Assembly (NCBI RefSeq): GCF_004217145.1
Contig: NZ_SHKR01000012.1
Span: 806,001-870,000 of the forward strand
Direction of reading: 5' to 3'
DNA: 64,000 nt
From: Kribbella rubisoli
Lineage (GTDB): Bacteria; Actinomycetota; Actinomycetes; Propionibacteriales; Kribbellaceae
Below are positions 51,832-62,998 of the stretch, piece after piece. Each line of letters starts with the position of its first letter. The first letter of the stretch is position 1. The notes under the pieces were generated by a model. The model had not been told where the DNA came from. It saw nothing but the letters and a program-made list of their open reading frames with translations, and ran no database searches. The translations under genes and the position numbers were made by a program.

Positions 51832-52740
51832 TCAGGACGGCCAGCGGTACTCGCGGCATTCCGGCGGCGTCGGCGTCTTCGGGACGGTATCGAGCTTCCC
51901 GTTCGGCAGCGTGACCACGACCACCGGGCAGGTCGCCGGCGCGGCGGTCGGGTCGATGCCACGATCGGTGACGATCAGCTCGCCGACGGCGTCGTACCCG
52001 CGGACCACGAAGTCGTTGAGACCGTTGTCGTCGGCGTCGTACGGTCCCCAGTTGGTGCGGCCAACGGTCGGCGCGAACCAGAACCCGTCCTGCAGGAACG
52101 CCTCGACCGGAGCCTGCCCCTTCGGCTGCACGGTGACCCGGGCGACCGACTTTGTGTAGACGCCCGCGTTCCGTGCAATCCGCATCATCGGGTCTCCGAT
52201 CAGACGGGCTCCGGGGCTGAAGCGGATGCTCGGCTCGCTGACCACCCCACCGGCGGTGCGGCTGCACAGCCAGTACGCCGGATGGCTCTCGCGCGGAATG
52301 CCCTTCGGTCCCGTCGGGTAGGTCTGCAGGCCGGATCCGATCAGCCAGGTGTTCACCACGTTCGGATCCTTCACGCCGGTGAACTCGAACGCCCTGATCA
52401 CCTTGTAGTCCGTGAACGGATGCGGCAGCGACTTGCTGGTGATCCGGTTGGCCTCCGCGAGGCATTGCGTGCGAAGGGTCGCGGTCTCGTCGGCGGTCAA
52501 CGGCCTCGTCTTCGCCGGACCGGTCGCGGGCGGTGCGCTGTCGGTCTTGAACGCCCGTACGGCGACCACCAGGCCGGTGACCACGATCAGGACGGAGGCG
52601 GCCGCGAGCGCCGGGGCGAGGATCCGTCGCGCCCGGCGGACCGGCTCGGTCTCGATCGCCACGAGCAGTTCGGCGCGCAGCTTCTCGTGTGCGCCAGGCG
52701 GCAGCGGCCTGTCGGTGCGGCGGGTGAGTAGCTCGTTCAT
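51832..52740 (-). CDS. Membrane protein, probable anti-sigma partner
   Basis: 302 residues: a short cytoplasmic N-terminus (about 1-40), one helix at about 43-63 (ILAPALAAASVLIVVTGLVVAV), then a long outside domain not matched to a family. The topology, and the ATGA overlap with the upstream ECF sigma gene, mark it as the likely anti-sigma or sensor protein, though no zinc HxxxCxxC motif is present. The extracytoplasmic part has paired Cys residues (C93? and CSRTAG, TCPV, ECREY), suggesting disulfides. Confidence 0.72.
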   Translation of the reverse strand: MNELLTRRTDRPLPPGAHEKLRAELLVAIETEPVRRARRILAPALAAASVLIVVTGLVVAVRAFKTDSAPPATGPAKTRPLTADETATLRTQCLAEANRITSKSLPHPFTDYKVIRAFEFTGVKDPNVVNTWLIGSGLQTYPTGPKGIPRESHPAYWLCSRTAGGVVSEPSIRFSPGARLIGDPMMRIARNAGVYTKSVARVTVQPKGQAPVEAFLQDGFWFAPTVGRTNWGPYDADDNGLNDFVVRGYDAVGELIVTDRGIDPTAAPATCPVVVVTLPNGKLDTVPKTPTPPECREYRWPS

Positions 52741-53336
52741 GGCAGTCTCTCCAAAGCCTCGTCCTCCGGTACGTCGACGCTGAGATCGCGAAGGCGCTTG
52801 CGAGCCCGCGACAGCCGGGACTTCACGGTGCCGAGCGGTACGTCGAGCGCGACGGCCGCGGACTGAGCGTCCAGTCCGCTCCAGAAGCAGAGTTCGACGA
52901 TCTCCTGCTCGTGCCGCGGCAGCTTCCGCAGCAACGCGCGCAGCCGGCTCGCCTCCCGCTCGTCGTCGACCTGCGCCGCGACCTGATCCGCATGATCGGG
53001 TTCGTCCGTCGCGGGCGTCTGCCGGGCGAGGTTGAGCCAGCGGAACCGCTGCCGGCGGCGCTCGTTGCGGACCACGAAGTCCGCCGTACGGAACAACCAC
53101 GGCAACGCCGAGTCGTGCACGAGCACCACGTCGGCCCGGCGGCGCCAGGCGTGCAGGAACACCAGCGAGGTCAGGTCTTCGGCATCACTCCACGACCCGA
53201 TCCGCCGGAACACGAAGTTGTACACCGCCTTGGCATGCCGATCGAACAGCTCGCCGAACACCTCCGGCTCCCCGTCCATCGCCCGCCGCCACAACTCCCC
53301 GTCACCCACCGCCACCTCCAGATCGTCCCCCGTCAC
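52737..53336 (-). CDS. ECF sigma factor
   Basis: 199 residues. Region 2: LFDRHAKAVYNFVFRRIGSWSDAEDLTSLVFLHAWRR; region 4: LRKLPRHEQEIVELCFWSGLDAQSAAVALDVPLGTVKSRLSRARKRL. It matches the ECF pairs in which a membrane protein follows in the same operon. GTG start at 53336. The N-terminal extension (~25 residues) is acidic. Confidence 0.93.
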   Translation of the reverse strand: MTGDDLEVAVGDGELWRRAMDGEPEVFGELFDRHAKAVYNFVFRRIGSWSDAEDLTSLVFLHAWRRRADVVLVHDSALPWLFRTADFVVRNERRRQRFRWLNLARQTPATDEPDHADQVAAQVDDEREASRLRALLRKLPRHEQEIVELCFWSGLDAQSAAVALDVPLGTVKSRLSRARKRLRDLSVDVPEDEALERLP

Positions 53337-53489
53337 AGGGCCTTCACCGGATATATGTCCCGGCCCCCATTCGGGGTTGCACGGCCTGTTTCATACGACC
53401 GTTTCGTCAACCTGGACAGGGTTTGCGGTGCGGCGGCCCGGGCACCGGAGCGGCGACACGGGGATCACAACGGACGAAGGGAAGGAAGC

Positions 53490-53633
53490 ATGGTATTCAT
53501 CCTGTGGATCATCGCGGTGATCCTCGTCGTGTCCGGCATTGTCTCGCTGTTCCGCGGCCAGGTGATGTGGGGCGCAGCCCTGATCATCATCGGTCTGCTG
53601 GTCGGCCCGGGCGGCGTCAGTATCTTCACCTGA
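53490..53633 (+). CDS. GPGG-motif small membrane protein
   Basis: 47 residues: a single long hydrophobic segment with a short loop, ending RGQVMWGAALIIIGLLVGPGGVSIFT, the GPGG mark of this small actinobacterial family. ATG follows AAGGAAG. Function unknown. Stands alone, with a terminator 15 bp downstream. Confidence 0.82.
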   Translation: MVFILWIIAVILVVSGIVSLFRGQVMWGAALIIIGLLVGPGGVSIFT

Positions 53634-53647
53634 TCCAAACGTGACTC

Positions 53648-53682
53648 AATGGCTGGGGGTCCCCGAACGACCCCCAGCCATT
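53648..53682. terminator. Bidirectional terminator, 13-bp stem
   Basis: AATGGCTGGGGGT pairs exactly with ACCCCCAGCCATT around a 9-nt loop, between the GPGG gene (ends 53633) and groEL (ends 53693). It ends the monooxygenase operon. Confidence 0.88.
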
Positions 53683-53692
53683 CCACGCACTG

Positions 53693-56489
<2,797 letters not shown>

Positions 56490-56493
<4 letters not shown>

Positions 56494-57203
56494 ACCTGCT
56501 CCTCCTCGCCCGCACCGGATTCGGTGTACCGGTGCCTCAGCATTCCCCTGCAGATACCGGTGTTGGCCTCGATGCCGGTCCGGGTCAGCCGGGCCAGCCC
56601 GAGATGTCTCGCCGCCGCGGGCGCGGCGACGGCCTCGCCGGTCGCGACGTCGATGAGCAGCGGTGCGTCCGGTCCGGTCGGCAGCCCGAGCTCGGCCCGG
56701 CGACGCAGCAGCCGGTCGAGCTCGGCCGACGGCGGTACGTCGGCGATCGTCAGCCGCGCGACCTCCGCCGGATCGGTGCCAGAAGCAACAAAAGGCCGGC
56801 AGACCTGATCGGTCCCGGCCAGCACCGCCTTGGCGACGAACGTACGGCGTAACTCGTCGAGCTCGGCCGCCGCCTCGCCGTCGAACGAGGCGACGAACCC
56901 CGCCCGCGCCGCCACCCCCGCGTTGATCTGGGCCGCAGCGAAATGATCCTCCAGCGCGACGTCGACCGACCGCAGGGCGGGGAGCGCCGACACCACGTCG
57001 TACGCGTCGGCGACCATCAGGAACGCGAAGTTCGGCGCACAGAAGTACGTCGGCAGCCGTAGCCGCACGACCGCGTCACCGGCGGCCGACACGACGCAGG
57101 TCGAGACGAATCCCAGCGTCGTGATCGGCTCGTCCAGCTCCGGGTCCCGGACCGCACTCAGTGCGTCCAGGACCCGGTCCTTCTCCGTGAAGACTGCCGT
57201 CAT
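56490..57203 (-). CDS. MIP18/DUF59-domain protein (Fe-S or metal insertion)
   Basis: 237 residues. The N-terminal MIP18/DUF59 domain has RDPELDEPITTLGFVS and YFCAPNFAFLMVADA (Cys motif), as in SufT/PaaD-like maturation factors; the rest is specific to these clusters. Likely helps assemble the reductase 2Fe-2S centre or the di-iron site. Its ATG overlaps the amidohydrolase stop by one base; the same gene order occurs in other propane monooxygenase loci. Confidence 0.85.
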
Positions 57204-58246
57204 TACGACGCAACCAGCTTCGAGTCGTCCTGTGCGGCGGGTGTCTCCTCCTTCAGTTGCAGCTCGTCCGGCACCTTGATGTCGTAGAGCTTGGCCGCGT
57301 TCAGCCCGAGGATCTTCTTCTTCCCGTCCACCCCGAGCCGCGGGTAGTCCGCGAACTCCGGCTGGTCGGGGAACTCCCAGTCCACGAAGCCCTCGATCTG
57401 CCACTTCGGCTCCCAGATGCCGTAGTCGCTGCCGAACGTCATCTTGTCCTCGCCGACCCAGAACAGCAGTTCGCCCATCACCTTGGCGAAGAACTGCGGC
57501 CGCGCGTGCATCAGACCGCCGATGACGACCGACAGGCCGGCGTACACGTTGGGTTCCTGGGTGGCCATGAAGCAGAAGTCCTCGATCCGCGGCAGACCGA
57601 CGTGCTCGACGATGAAGTTGAGCTCGGGGAAGTCGGTCGCGGCGTGGTCGACATCGGAGACGTCGAACGCGTCCTTGTCCAGCGGCCAGATCGTGGGGCC
57701 CTTGTGGACGTGGATGTTCTTGATCCCGAGCTCCTGCGCCTTGGCGAGGTAGGCGTACGCCGCCGGGTCGGTCAGCTTGTAACCGCGGGATCCGGCGTTC
57801 CACTCGGCCGTGTAGAGCTTGACGCCCTTCGAGCCGTACCGCTCGACGTTCGCGGCCAGCTCCACCAGACCGGCGTCACCGTCCCGCGGGTCGAAGCGGG
57901 TGTTCAGGACGAACATCCCCGGGTGCTTCTCGCCGAGGTTGGCGTTCTGCTCGGTGGTGTTGAAACCCTCCGTGTACCACTCCTTCAGGTACGTCGGCTG
58001 GAACACCGCGACGTCCACGTAGCCGTCCTCGAAGACGTCCTTCATCAGGTCGTCCTCGGTGTAGCTCATGAACTTCTCGATCGTCCAGTGGGTCTCCTTC
58101 GGGCCGAGGCTCTGGTACGCGTGGAAGCACTCGATCCAGCCCTTCGCGTACTGCTCCGCGCCCTTCACCCAGTTGTCCGGGCCGGCCTTCCACATGTGCA
58201 TGTGGCTGTCGACCACGAAGTACTTCTCACCATTCTTCTCGTACAC
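57203..58246 (-). CDS. Amidohydrolase-family protein of the prm operon
   Basis: 347 residues, amidohydrolase-2 type (TIM-barrel metal hydrolase): VDSHMHMW (HxH metal motif), LNIHVHKGP, FIVEHVGLPR and TFGSDYGIW with the conserved Asp. The genes around it form the propane monooxygenase operon, in which a member of this family is usually present. Its substrate is not known; a role in cofactor handling or downstream metabolism is inference. GTG start after AAGGGGG. Confidence 0.88.
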   Translation of the reverse strand: MYEKNGEKYFVVDSHMHMWKAGPDNWVKGAEQYAKGWIECFHAYQSLGPKETHWTIEKFMSYTEDDLMKDVFEDGYVDVAVFQPTYLKEWYTEGFNTTEQNANLGEKHPGMFVLNTRFDPRDGDAGLVELAANVERYGSKGVKLYTAEWNAGSRGYKLTDPAAYAYLAKAQELGIKNIHVHKGPTIWPLDKDAFDVSDVDHAATDFPELNFIVEHVGLPRIEDFCFMATQEPNVYAGLSVVIGGLMHARPQFFAKVMGELLFWVGEDKMTFGSDYGIWEPKWQIEGFVDWEFPDQPEFADYPRLGVDGKKKILGLNAAKLYDIKVPDELQLKEETPAAQDDSKLVAS

Positions 58247-58261
58247 GAAGAGACCCCCTTG

Positions 58262-58636
58262 TCAGCTGGATGCGGTCAGGTCGAAGCCGATGTACTCGGC
58301 GGCGTCCTCGGGGTTGGCGAACATGATCGTCCGGTCGTCGAGGTGGACCATGCGGCCGTAGTGGGTCGACATGTTCTCCTCGAACTCGGCCTGGTCGAAG
58401 TACCCGGGCTCCTCGCCGAGTGCTTCGGAGATGTCGTCGTAGACGAAGTCCATCCGGCCGATCGCGTCGACCCGGATCATCGACGGCAGGTGCGTCACCG
58501 TGACGTTGTCCAGACCGGTCATCACCTCAGCGACAACCGCGCCGACCTGGTTGTTCATCAGCGTCACGCCGCACTTGTTGGACGCGGTGTTGTCCTGCTT
58601 GAACGGGCTTTCCGCGGTGGTGAACGTGGTGGTCAC
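58262..58636 (-). CDS. prmD: Propane monooxygenase coupling protein
   Basis: 124 residues of the MmoB/DmpM effector family: [20 protein letters not shown] then [18 protein letters not shown], the cofactorless coupling fold. Binds the hydroxylase to tune electron flow and oxygen activation. GTG start is fixed by the GTGA overlap with the small hydroxylase subunit stop. Usual position in mimABCD/prmABCD order. Confidence 0.92.
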   Translation of the reverse strand: MTTTFTTAESPFKQDNTASNKCGVTLMNNQVGAVVAEVMTGLDNVTVTHLPSMIRVDAIGRMDFVYDDISEALGEEPGYFDQAEFEENMSTHYGRMVHLDDRTIMFANPEDAAEYIGFDLTASS

Positions 58637-59820
58637 AGTGACAGCTCCTTCGGTTCCTCGAGGCCCAGCGAGGTGACGATGCCGCTGAACCGGCTCTTGA
58701 CCCGGTCGAGGCCGTCCTCGAACCGTGGCGGTTTCGCGTCCGGCTGCGACCACAGCGGCTGCAGTGCGCGGGCCGCGGTGAGCGACTGCGCGGTCCACTT
58801 CGACGCCCAGTCCTGCAGGATCGACTTGTTGTGGTCCGCGAACTCCTTGTCGTTGGTGAGCAACTCGAACATCGCCGTCGTGTAGCGCAGGTCGCGCTCG
58901 GCGAAGTCGTACTCCGCCGCGCCGACGACCGTCGGGGTGACGAAGTCGCCGTTCCGCGGGGATGCCTGCTGTACCAGCTGGCTGCGGAACAGTTCACCGA
59001 CGAGCGGCTCGAACACGACGTTCGCGGCGAAGATCGCCTCGCACCAGTCGTCGATCCCGGTCAGCTGCTCGGCCACGTCGCGCACACCCTGCCAGGCCGG
59101 ATCGTTGTTCCAGGTCTCCAGGTGCGCACTGCCGTCGAAGCCCTCGATCTCCTCGGACAGCGTGAGGTTGTACAGCGCGAGGTCCTGGGCGGCGCGGATC
59201 CGGTGCATGCTGTTCACCGAGATCGCGTTGTTGTGCATGTTCGTCGGTGCGCGCCGGTTCGCGTTCGCGTACAGGTACAGGCCGAGCCCGTGGTCGACGT
59301 GCATCCAGGCGCCGACGTGCTGCTCGACGAAGCGGACCCAGTTGGTGTTCCACTGCTCGAAGGCCTTCGACTGCTTGGCGGCCTCGACGTTCTGGGTGAC
59401 CTGGCGGACGACATTCGAGTTGTACCGGTAGAGCGTTAGCTCCCACTCTTCGTTCGGGTCGCGGAACTCGTGCCAGCCGGTGGCCGGCCATTCCTTGACG
59501 AACATGCCGCCGGTGCCGGGTCCACGCTGCGGGCTGGGCTTGTCCGAGCCCCAGGCCTTCAGCACGGTCCAGTCCAGCGGGTAGCCGCCGCGACCATCGG
59601 AGAAGCCGTACAACCAGCCCTGGCTGAGGTAGTGCCGCGGGTCGGGCTGTACCTCGACTGTGACGTCCTCGTAGTGGCTCTGCTTGCGCTTCTGCGGCGT
59701 GTAGTAGTTGTACCGCCGGGAATTCGAGTCCGGGAACTCCTGCGCGCCTGCCTCGGCGTCGGTGAAGACCGGCTTGGGCACGCTGCGTTCGGTCTTGGGT
59801 GAGTCCTGTGTGGTGGTCAT
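58633..59820 (-). CDS. prmC: Propane monooxygenase hydroxylase small (beta) subunit
   Basis: 395 residues, helical like the alpha subunit but without iron ligands; sequence marks include [27 protein letters not shown] and [15 protein letters not shown] ([18 protein letters not shown]), which is characteristic of the beta subunits of soluble di-iron monooxygenases. Forms the (alpha-beta)2 hydroxylase with the large subunit. ATG overlaps the reductase stop (ATGA). Confidence 0.93.
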   Translation of the reverse strand: MTTTQDSPKTERSVPKPVFTDAEAGAQEFPDSNSRRYNYYTPQKRKQSHYEDVTVEVQPDPRHYLSQGWLYGFSDGRGGYPLDWTVLKAWGSDKPSPQRGPGTGGMFVKEWPATGWHEFRDPNEEWELTLYRYNSNVVRQVTQNVEAAKQSKAFEQWNTNWVRFVEQHVGAWMHVDHGLGLYLYANANRRAPTNMHNNAISVNSMHRIRAAQDLALYNLTLSEEIEGFDGSAHLETWNNDPAWQGVRDVAEQLTGIDDWCEAIFAANVVFEPLVGELFRSQLVQQASPRNGDFVTPTVVGAAEYDFAERDLRYTTAMFELLTNDKEFADHNKSILQDWASKWTAQSLTAARALQPLWSQPDAKPPRFEDGLDRVKSRFSGIVTSLGLEEPKELSL

Positions 59821-60878
59821 CGGCTTCCTGCCTCCAGCACTTCCGAGTCACCGGCGTCGCCGGTCGTGGTGAACTTGTCGTAGTAGATGTGCTTGGTCAC
59901 AACACCGAGCCGTTCGAGCAGCGGGATCGCCGCTTCGACCATCGGCGGCGGACCGCACACGTAGGCATCGGCCCCGGTCAGGCTCGGCTCGAGCCGGCGG
60001 ACCACGTCGGTGATCAGTCCGCTCTCGCCGTCCCATTCCTCTTCTGACAGCGCCGGCACGTACCGGAACCGTGGCAGCCGCTGCTCGAGTTCGCGCAACT
60101 CCTCCTCGAAACACAGGTCCAGTTGCGTCCTGGACCCGTAGTAGAACGTCGTCGGCCGGTCGATCCCGCGTTCGGCCATCGACCGCAGCAGGGCCAGGAT
60201 CGGCGCCATCCCGGCCCCGCCGCCGAGGAAGACCAGCCGGGCGTCCGGGTTGTCCCGGAGGGTGAACACCCCGAACGGTCCGGTCAGGTCCAACCGGTCT
60301 CCGACCCGGAGGCGCTGGTCCAGGAACTCCGAGAACATCCCGCCCGGATACACCTTGATGACGAACTCCAGTTGGCCGCTCTCGCGGCTCGACGTGTTCG
60401 CCATCGAGAACGAACGGGTCGCTTCGGTGTCCGGTACCGAGATGTCGACGTACTGGCCCGGGAAGAACTTCAGCTCGCCGGGTTCGGACAGCTTCAGCAC
60501 CAGGTGCCGGAGGTCGTGCGTCACCGGAGTGATCGCGACGACCTCCGCCGTCCGTTCCTGGATCGGCAGACCCGAGCGGATCATGTCCTCGTCGTAGTTG
60601 AGCAGCTCGATCGTGAGGTCCTCGAAGGCGTGCGCCCGGCACAGCAGCGTGTAGCCCTCGTCCAGTTCGTAGTCCGGGAGCGCGAAGGTGCTGTAGCGGT
60701 CCAGGTCGATGTCCTCACCGTCGAGGACGAACGACTTGCAGGACGCGCACTGTCCCTCCTTGCAGCCGTGCATGAGCATCACGCCCTGCTCGGCCGCTGC
60801 GCGCAGGATCGTCTGGTCCTCGTCGACCTCGATCTCGATGCCGACGGGTTCGAACCTCACGACGTGCTTGTCGCCCAT
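59817..60878 (-). CDS. prmB: Propane monooxygenase reductase
   Basis: 353 residues. Plant-type 2Fe-2S domain with C39, C44, C47 and C80; FAD domain with RSFSMAN; NAD domain with GGGAGMAPIL and a C-terminal CGPPPM. Delivers electrons from NADH to the hydroxylase. Gap of 5 nt after the large subunit stop (60884); ATG start. Confidence 0.94.
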   Translation of the reverse strand: MGDKHVVRFEPVGIEIEVDEDQTILRAAAEQGVMLMHGCKEGQCASCKSFVLDGEDIDLDRYSTFALPDYELDEGYTLLCRAHAFEDLTIELLNYDEDMIRSGLPIQERTAEVVAITPVTHDLRHLVLKLSEPGELKFFPGQYVDISVPDTEATRSFSMANTSSRESGQLEFVIKVYPGGMFSEFLDQRLRVGDRLDLTGPFGVFTLRDNPDARLVFLGGGAGMAPILALLRSMAERGIDRPTTFYYGSRTQLDLCFEEELRELEQRLPRFRYVPALSEEEWDGESGLITDVVRRLEPSLTGADAYVCGPPPMVEAAIPLLERLGVVTKHIYYDKFTTTGDAGDSEVLEAGSR

Positions 60879-60883
60879 GTGAA

Positions 60884-62536
60884 TCAGGCGTCAGCAGGAG
60901 CGGGTCGTCCGGCCGGGCCGCCCTTGACGTAGCGCGCCGCGAAGGCGGTCCGCTCGTCGTCGGACATCTCGTTCAGCAGTACGTTCGGGCTCGCCAGCGG
61001 CGGGCACTTGCGCAGGTGATCGAGGGTCCACATCTTGCTCGGGTCCAGGTCGAGGTGCGGCTGCGCGACCATCGTCTTGCCGTCGTCGCGGACGAAGCCC
61101 ATGTCGGAGACGACGTCGGCCCAGTTCCAGCCGTGGTACAGCGTCTCCCACTCGCGGTGACCGATCAGCTTGCCCATGTTCGGCGTCTGCCGGCCCTGGT
61201 ACGTCGGTCGGAACGCGGTCTCGTCGGTCCACTTGCACATCTCGTGGCAGTACGTCCGCCACTGGCCGTCGACCTTGGCCATCACCATGTCCTCACGGAC
61301 CAGGCACGGGACCATGCAGGTCCAGCAGCGGTGCGGGTACTCGTAGTCGACGTCCTCGAAGACGATCGGCTTGTGCCCGTTCGGCGTGGCGAGCCGGTTG
61401 TAGTTCTCCCACCAGGCGCCGTACTTGTCGTACCAGCCCGGGTACTTGTACTCGAACCACTCGAAGTCCTTGTCCGTCATCGGGTCGATCCGCCAGTAGT
61501 TGGCGAGCCAGCCGGTGGCGAAGAACTGGGCGACCTCGTGCACGTAGCCCTTGTTCCAGATCTGGTTCCAGGACTCCTCGATCAGGTCGTGCGGGATCTC
61601 GAGTCCGTACTTCTCCAGCGGCACCAGGTAGCTGCGGTAGTAGTCGTCGTAGATCCAGCGGCGCCACATCTCCGCGTAGGACTCGCGGTCCTTGCGGCGG
61701 TCCTTGGTGCCGTACTCGATGAAGGTGCCGATCGCGGCGTCGACGACGCGGTGGTTGTTCCACCAGGCGTACCGCAGGTCGCGGGCGAGCAGCTGGTGGT
61801 TGTCCTCGTCGGCGAGCGCCATCAGCAGCGTCGCGTACCCGTTGCTGATGTGCCGGGACTCGTCGGACTGGACCGAGTGGAACACCGTCGGCAGCAGGTA
61901 GTCGCCGTTCGCGGCGGCCTCGGCCGGCATCGCGACGAACAGCGTGTTGGTGAAGGCGGTCTCTGCCACGATCGTCAGGTAGATGCTGGCCGCGGTGATC
62001 GCGTCACCGGTGATGAAGCCCTCGGCGAACTGACGGCCGATGGTGCCGCAGTAGTCGCTCTGGAAGTCGCGCAGGCTCGAGTTGAAGCCCGCTGGGTCGA
62101 TGTAGTTGTTCATGTACAGGCGCTTGAGGTTCTGCTGGATCGTCGAGTGCCTGACCTCGTCGATCATCTGGATGGCCTGCCCGTTGTGCAGCTCGGGGTT
62201 CGGCACGGTCCGGAACAGCAGCGGCATCGCCCGCGCGGCCGAGATCTCCGGCAGCGGGATGATGCTCAGGAACAGCTTCTGCCATTCCAGCCAGCGTTCC
62301 TGGACCTGGCGGAACATGTTGCCGCGGATCGCGCCGTCCGAGGCGCCGTACACCCGGTGGTCCTTCTCTTCCTGCATCGGGAAGTACGACCGCAGCACCT
62401 GCTTCAGGGGGTCTTTCTTCTGTGCCTTACGGAACGTGTAGTCCGTTCCGTACTGGGAGACCGGCTCGTGGTACGCCGGTTCCCATGACAACTCCTGGAT
62501 CTTCTGGTGGGCCTTCGCCACGCTTTGGCGACTCAT
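60884..62536 (-). CDS. prmA: Propane monooxygenase hydroxylase large (alpha) subunit
   Basis: 550 residues, catalytic subunit of a group 5 soluble di-iron monooxygenase. Ligands are E97, E127, H130 (DEVRH), E192, E226 and H229 (DESRH). The spacing 30-3-65-34-3 equals that of methane monooxygenase (E114, E144, H147, E209, E243, H246). Hydroxylates a short alkane such as propane, probably at C2, and often other small molecules. ATG at 62536 follows GGAGG; the frame opens 18 codons earlier without support. A palindrome at 62604-62616 marks its promoter region. Confidence 0.96.
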   Translation of the reverse strand: MSRQSVAKAHQKIQELSWEPAYHEPVSQYGTDYTFRKAQKKDPLKQVLRSYFPMQEEKDHRVYGASDGAIRGNMFRQVQERWLEWQKLFLSIIPLPEISAARAMPLLFRTVPNPELHNGQAIQMIDEVRHSTIQQNLKRLYMNNYIDPAGFNSSLRDFQSDYCGTIGRQFAEGFITGDAITAASIYLTIVAETAFTNTLFVAMPAEAAANGDYLLPTVFHSVQSDESRHISNGYATLLMALADEDNHQLLARDLRYAWWNNHRVVDAAIGTFIEYGTKDRRKDRESYAEMWRRWIYDDYYRSYLVPLEKYGLEIPHDLIEESWNQIWNKGYVHEVAQFFATGWLANYWRIDPMTDKDFEWFEYKYPGWYDKYGAWWENYNRLATPNGHKPIVFEDVDYEYPHRCWTCMVPCLVREDMVMAKVDGQWRTYCHEMCKWTDETAFRPTYQGRQTPNMGKLIGHREWETLYHGWNWADVVSDMGFVRDDGKTMVAQPHLDLDPSKMWTLDHLRKCPPLASPNVLLNEMSDDERTAFAARYVKGGPAGRPAPADA

Positions 62537-62603
62537 GGCTTTCCTCCCGCTCATGTGGCCGGCTGTGTGCTTGCAGTACATCGCCGCCACGAGCGGGGTG
62601 AGG

Positions 62604-62616
62604 TCTCAAATTGAGA
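62604..62616. promoter_or_regulatory. Activator site candidate TCTCA-N3-TGAGA (site 1)
   Basis: Inverted repeat TCTCAAATTGAGA, 67 bp before the prmA ATG. The same TCTCA-N3-TGAGA form recurs at 62924-62936 in the divergent regulator gap. GAF/Fis-type alkane activators bind inverted repeats near their targets, so both sites may be for the divergent regulator. Confidence 0.6.
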
Positions 62617-62621
62617 AGCGT

Positions 62622-62870
62622 TCAGGACTCGCCGAAGAAGGCCTCGCGGAGCTCGGCGAGCTGGTCCTGCTTCTGCTCCACGAGCCGGTGATCACCCTGC
62701 GGATCGGGCTGGATACCCAGGCAGCGCAGCAGTTCGGCGGCCGGTTCGCCGGGGTGGCCGGTGGCTCCGAGAACGGGATGCAGACCGGCGTCGGCGAGGT
62801 GTTCGAACACGAGATGGACGACGGTCCACGGGTTGTAGGACTCCTGCTGGGGCGAGACATCGTTGTCCAT
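62622..62870 (-). CDS. Small conserved-type protein of prm locus
   Basis: 82 residues: NPWTVVHLVFEHLADAGLHPVLGATGHPGEPAAELLRCLGIQPDPQG. No membrane helix or known domain. ATG at 62870 follows TGGAGG; the frame opens 24 codons earlier. It lies between the divergent regulator and prmA and is probably the first gene of the operon or a separate short transcript. A role in maturation or regulation of the monooxygenase is guesswork. Confidence 0.75.
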   Translation of the reverse strand: MDNDVSPQQESYNPWTVVHLVFEHLADAGLHPVLGATGHPGEPAAELLRCLGIQPDPQGDHRLVEQKQDQLAELREAFFGES

Positions 62871-62922
62871 GGAACCTCCAGTCGTTTGATCTCCATCGCA
62901 TGCCCGCACGGGCCTGGCGGTT

Positions 62923-62937
62923 GTCTCATTCTGAGAC
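62923..62937. promoter_or_regulatory. Activator site candidate GTCTCA-N3-TGAGAC (site 2)
   Basis: 15-bp palindrome GTCTCATTCTGAGAC in the 128-bp gap between the small prm gene and the divergent activator gene, sharing TCTCA-N3-TGAGA with site 1. It could serve both directions. Confidence 0.65.
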
Positions 62938-62998
62938 GCCACTTGTGTCCGGCTGCACTACTCTCGGACTGACGGGACGTGACCTGGTGGGAGGCCCC

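Noticed and set aside
57257..62488. Several long rightward open frames across the prm operon
   Set aside because: They are Arg/Val-rich antisense shadows of genes with clear family motifs on the minus strand.
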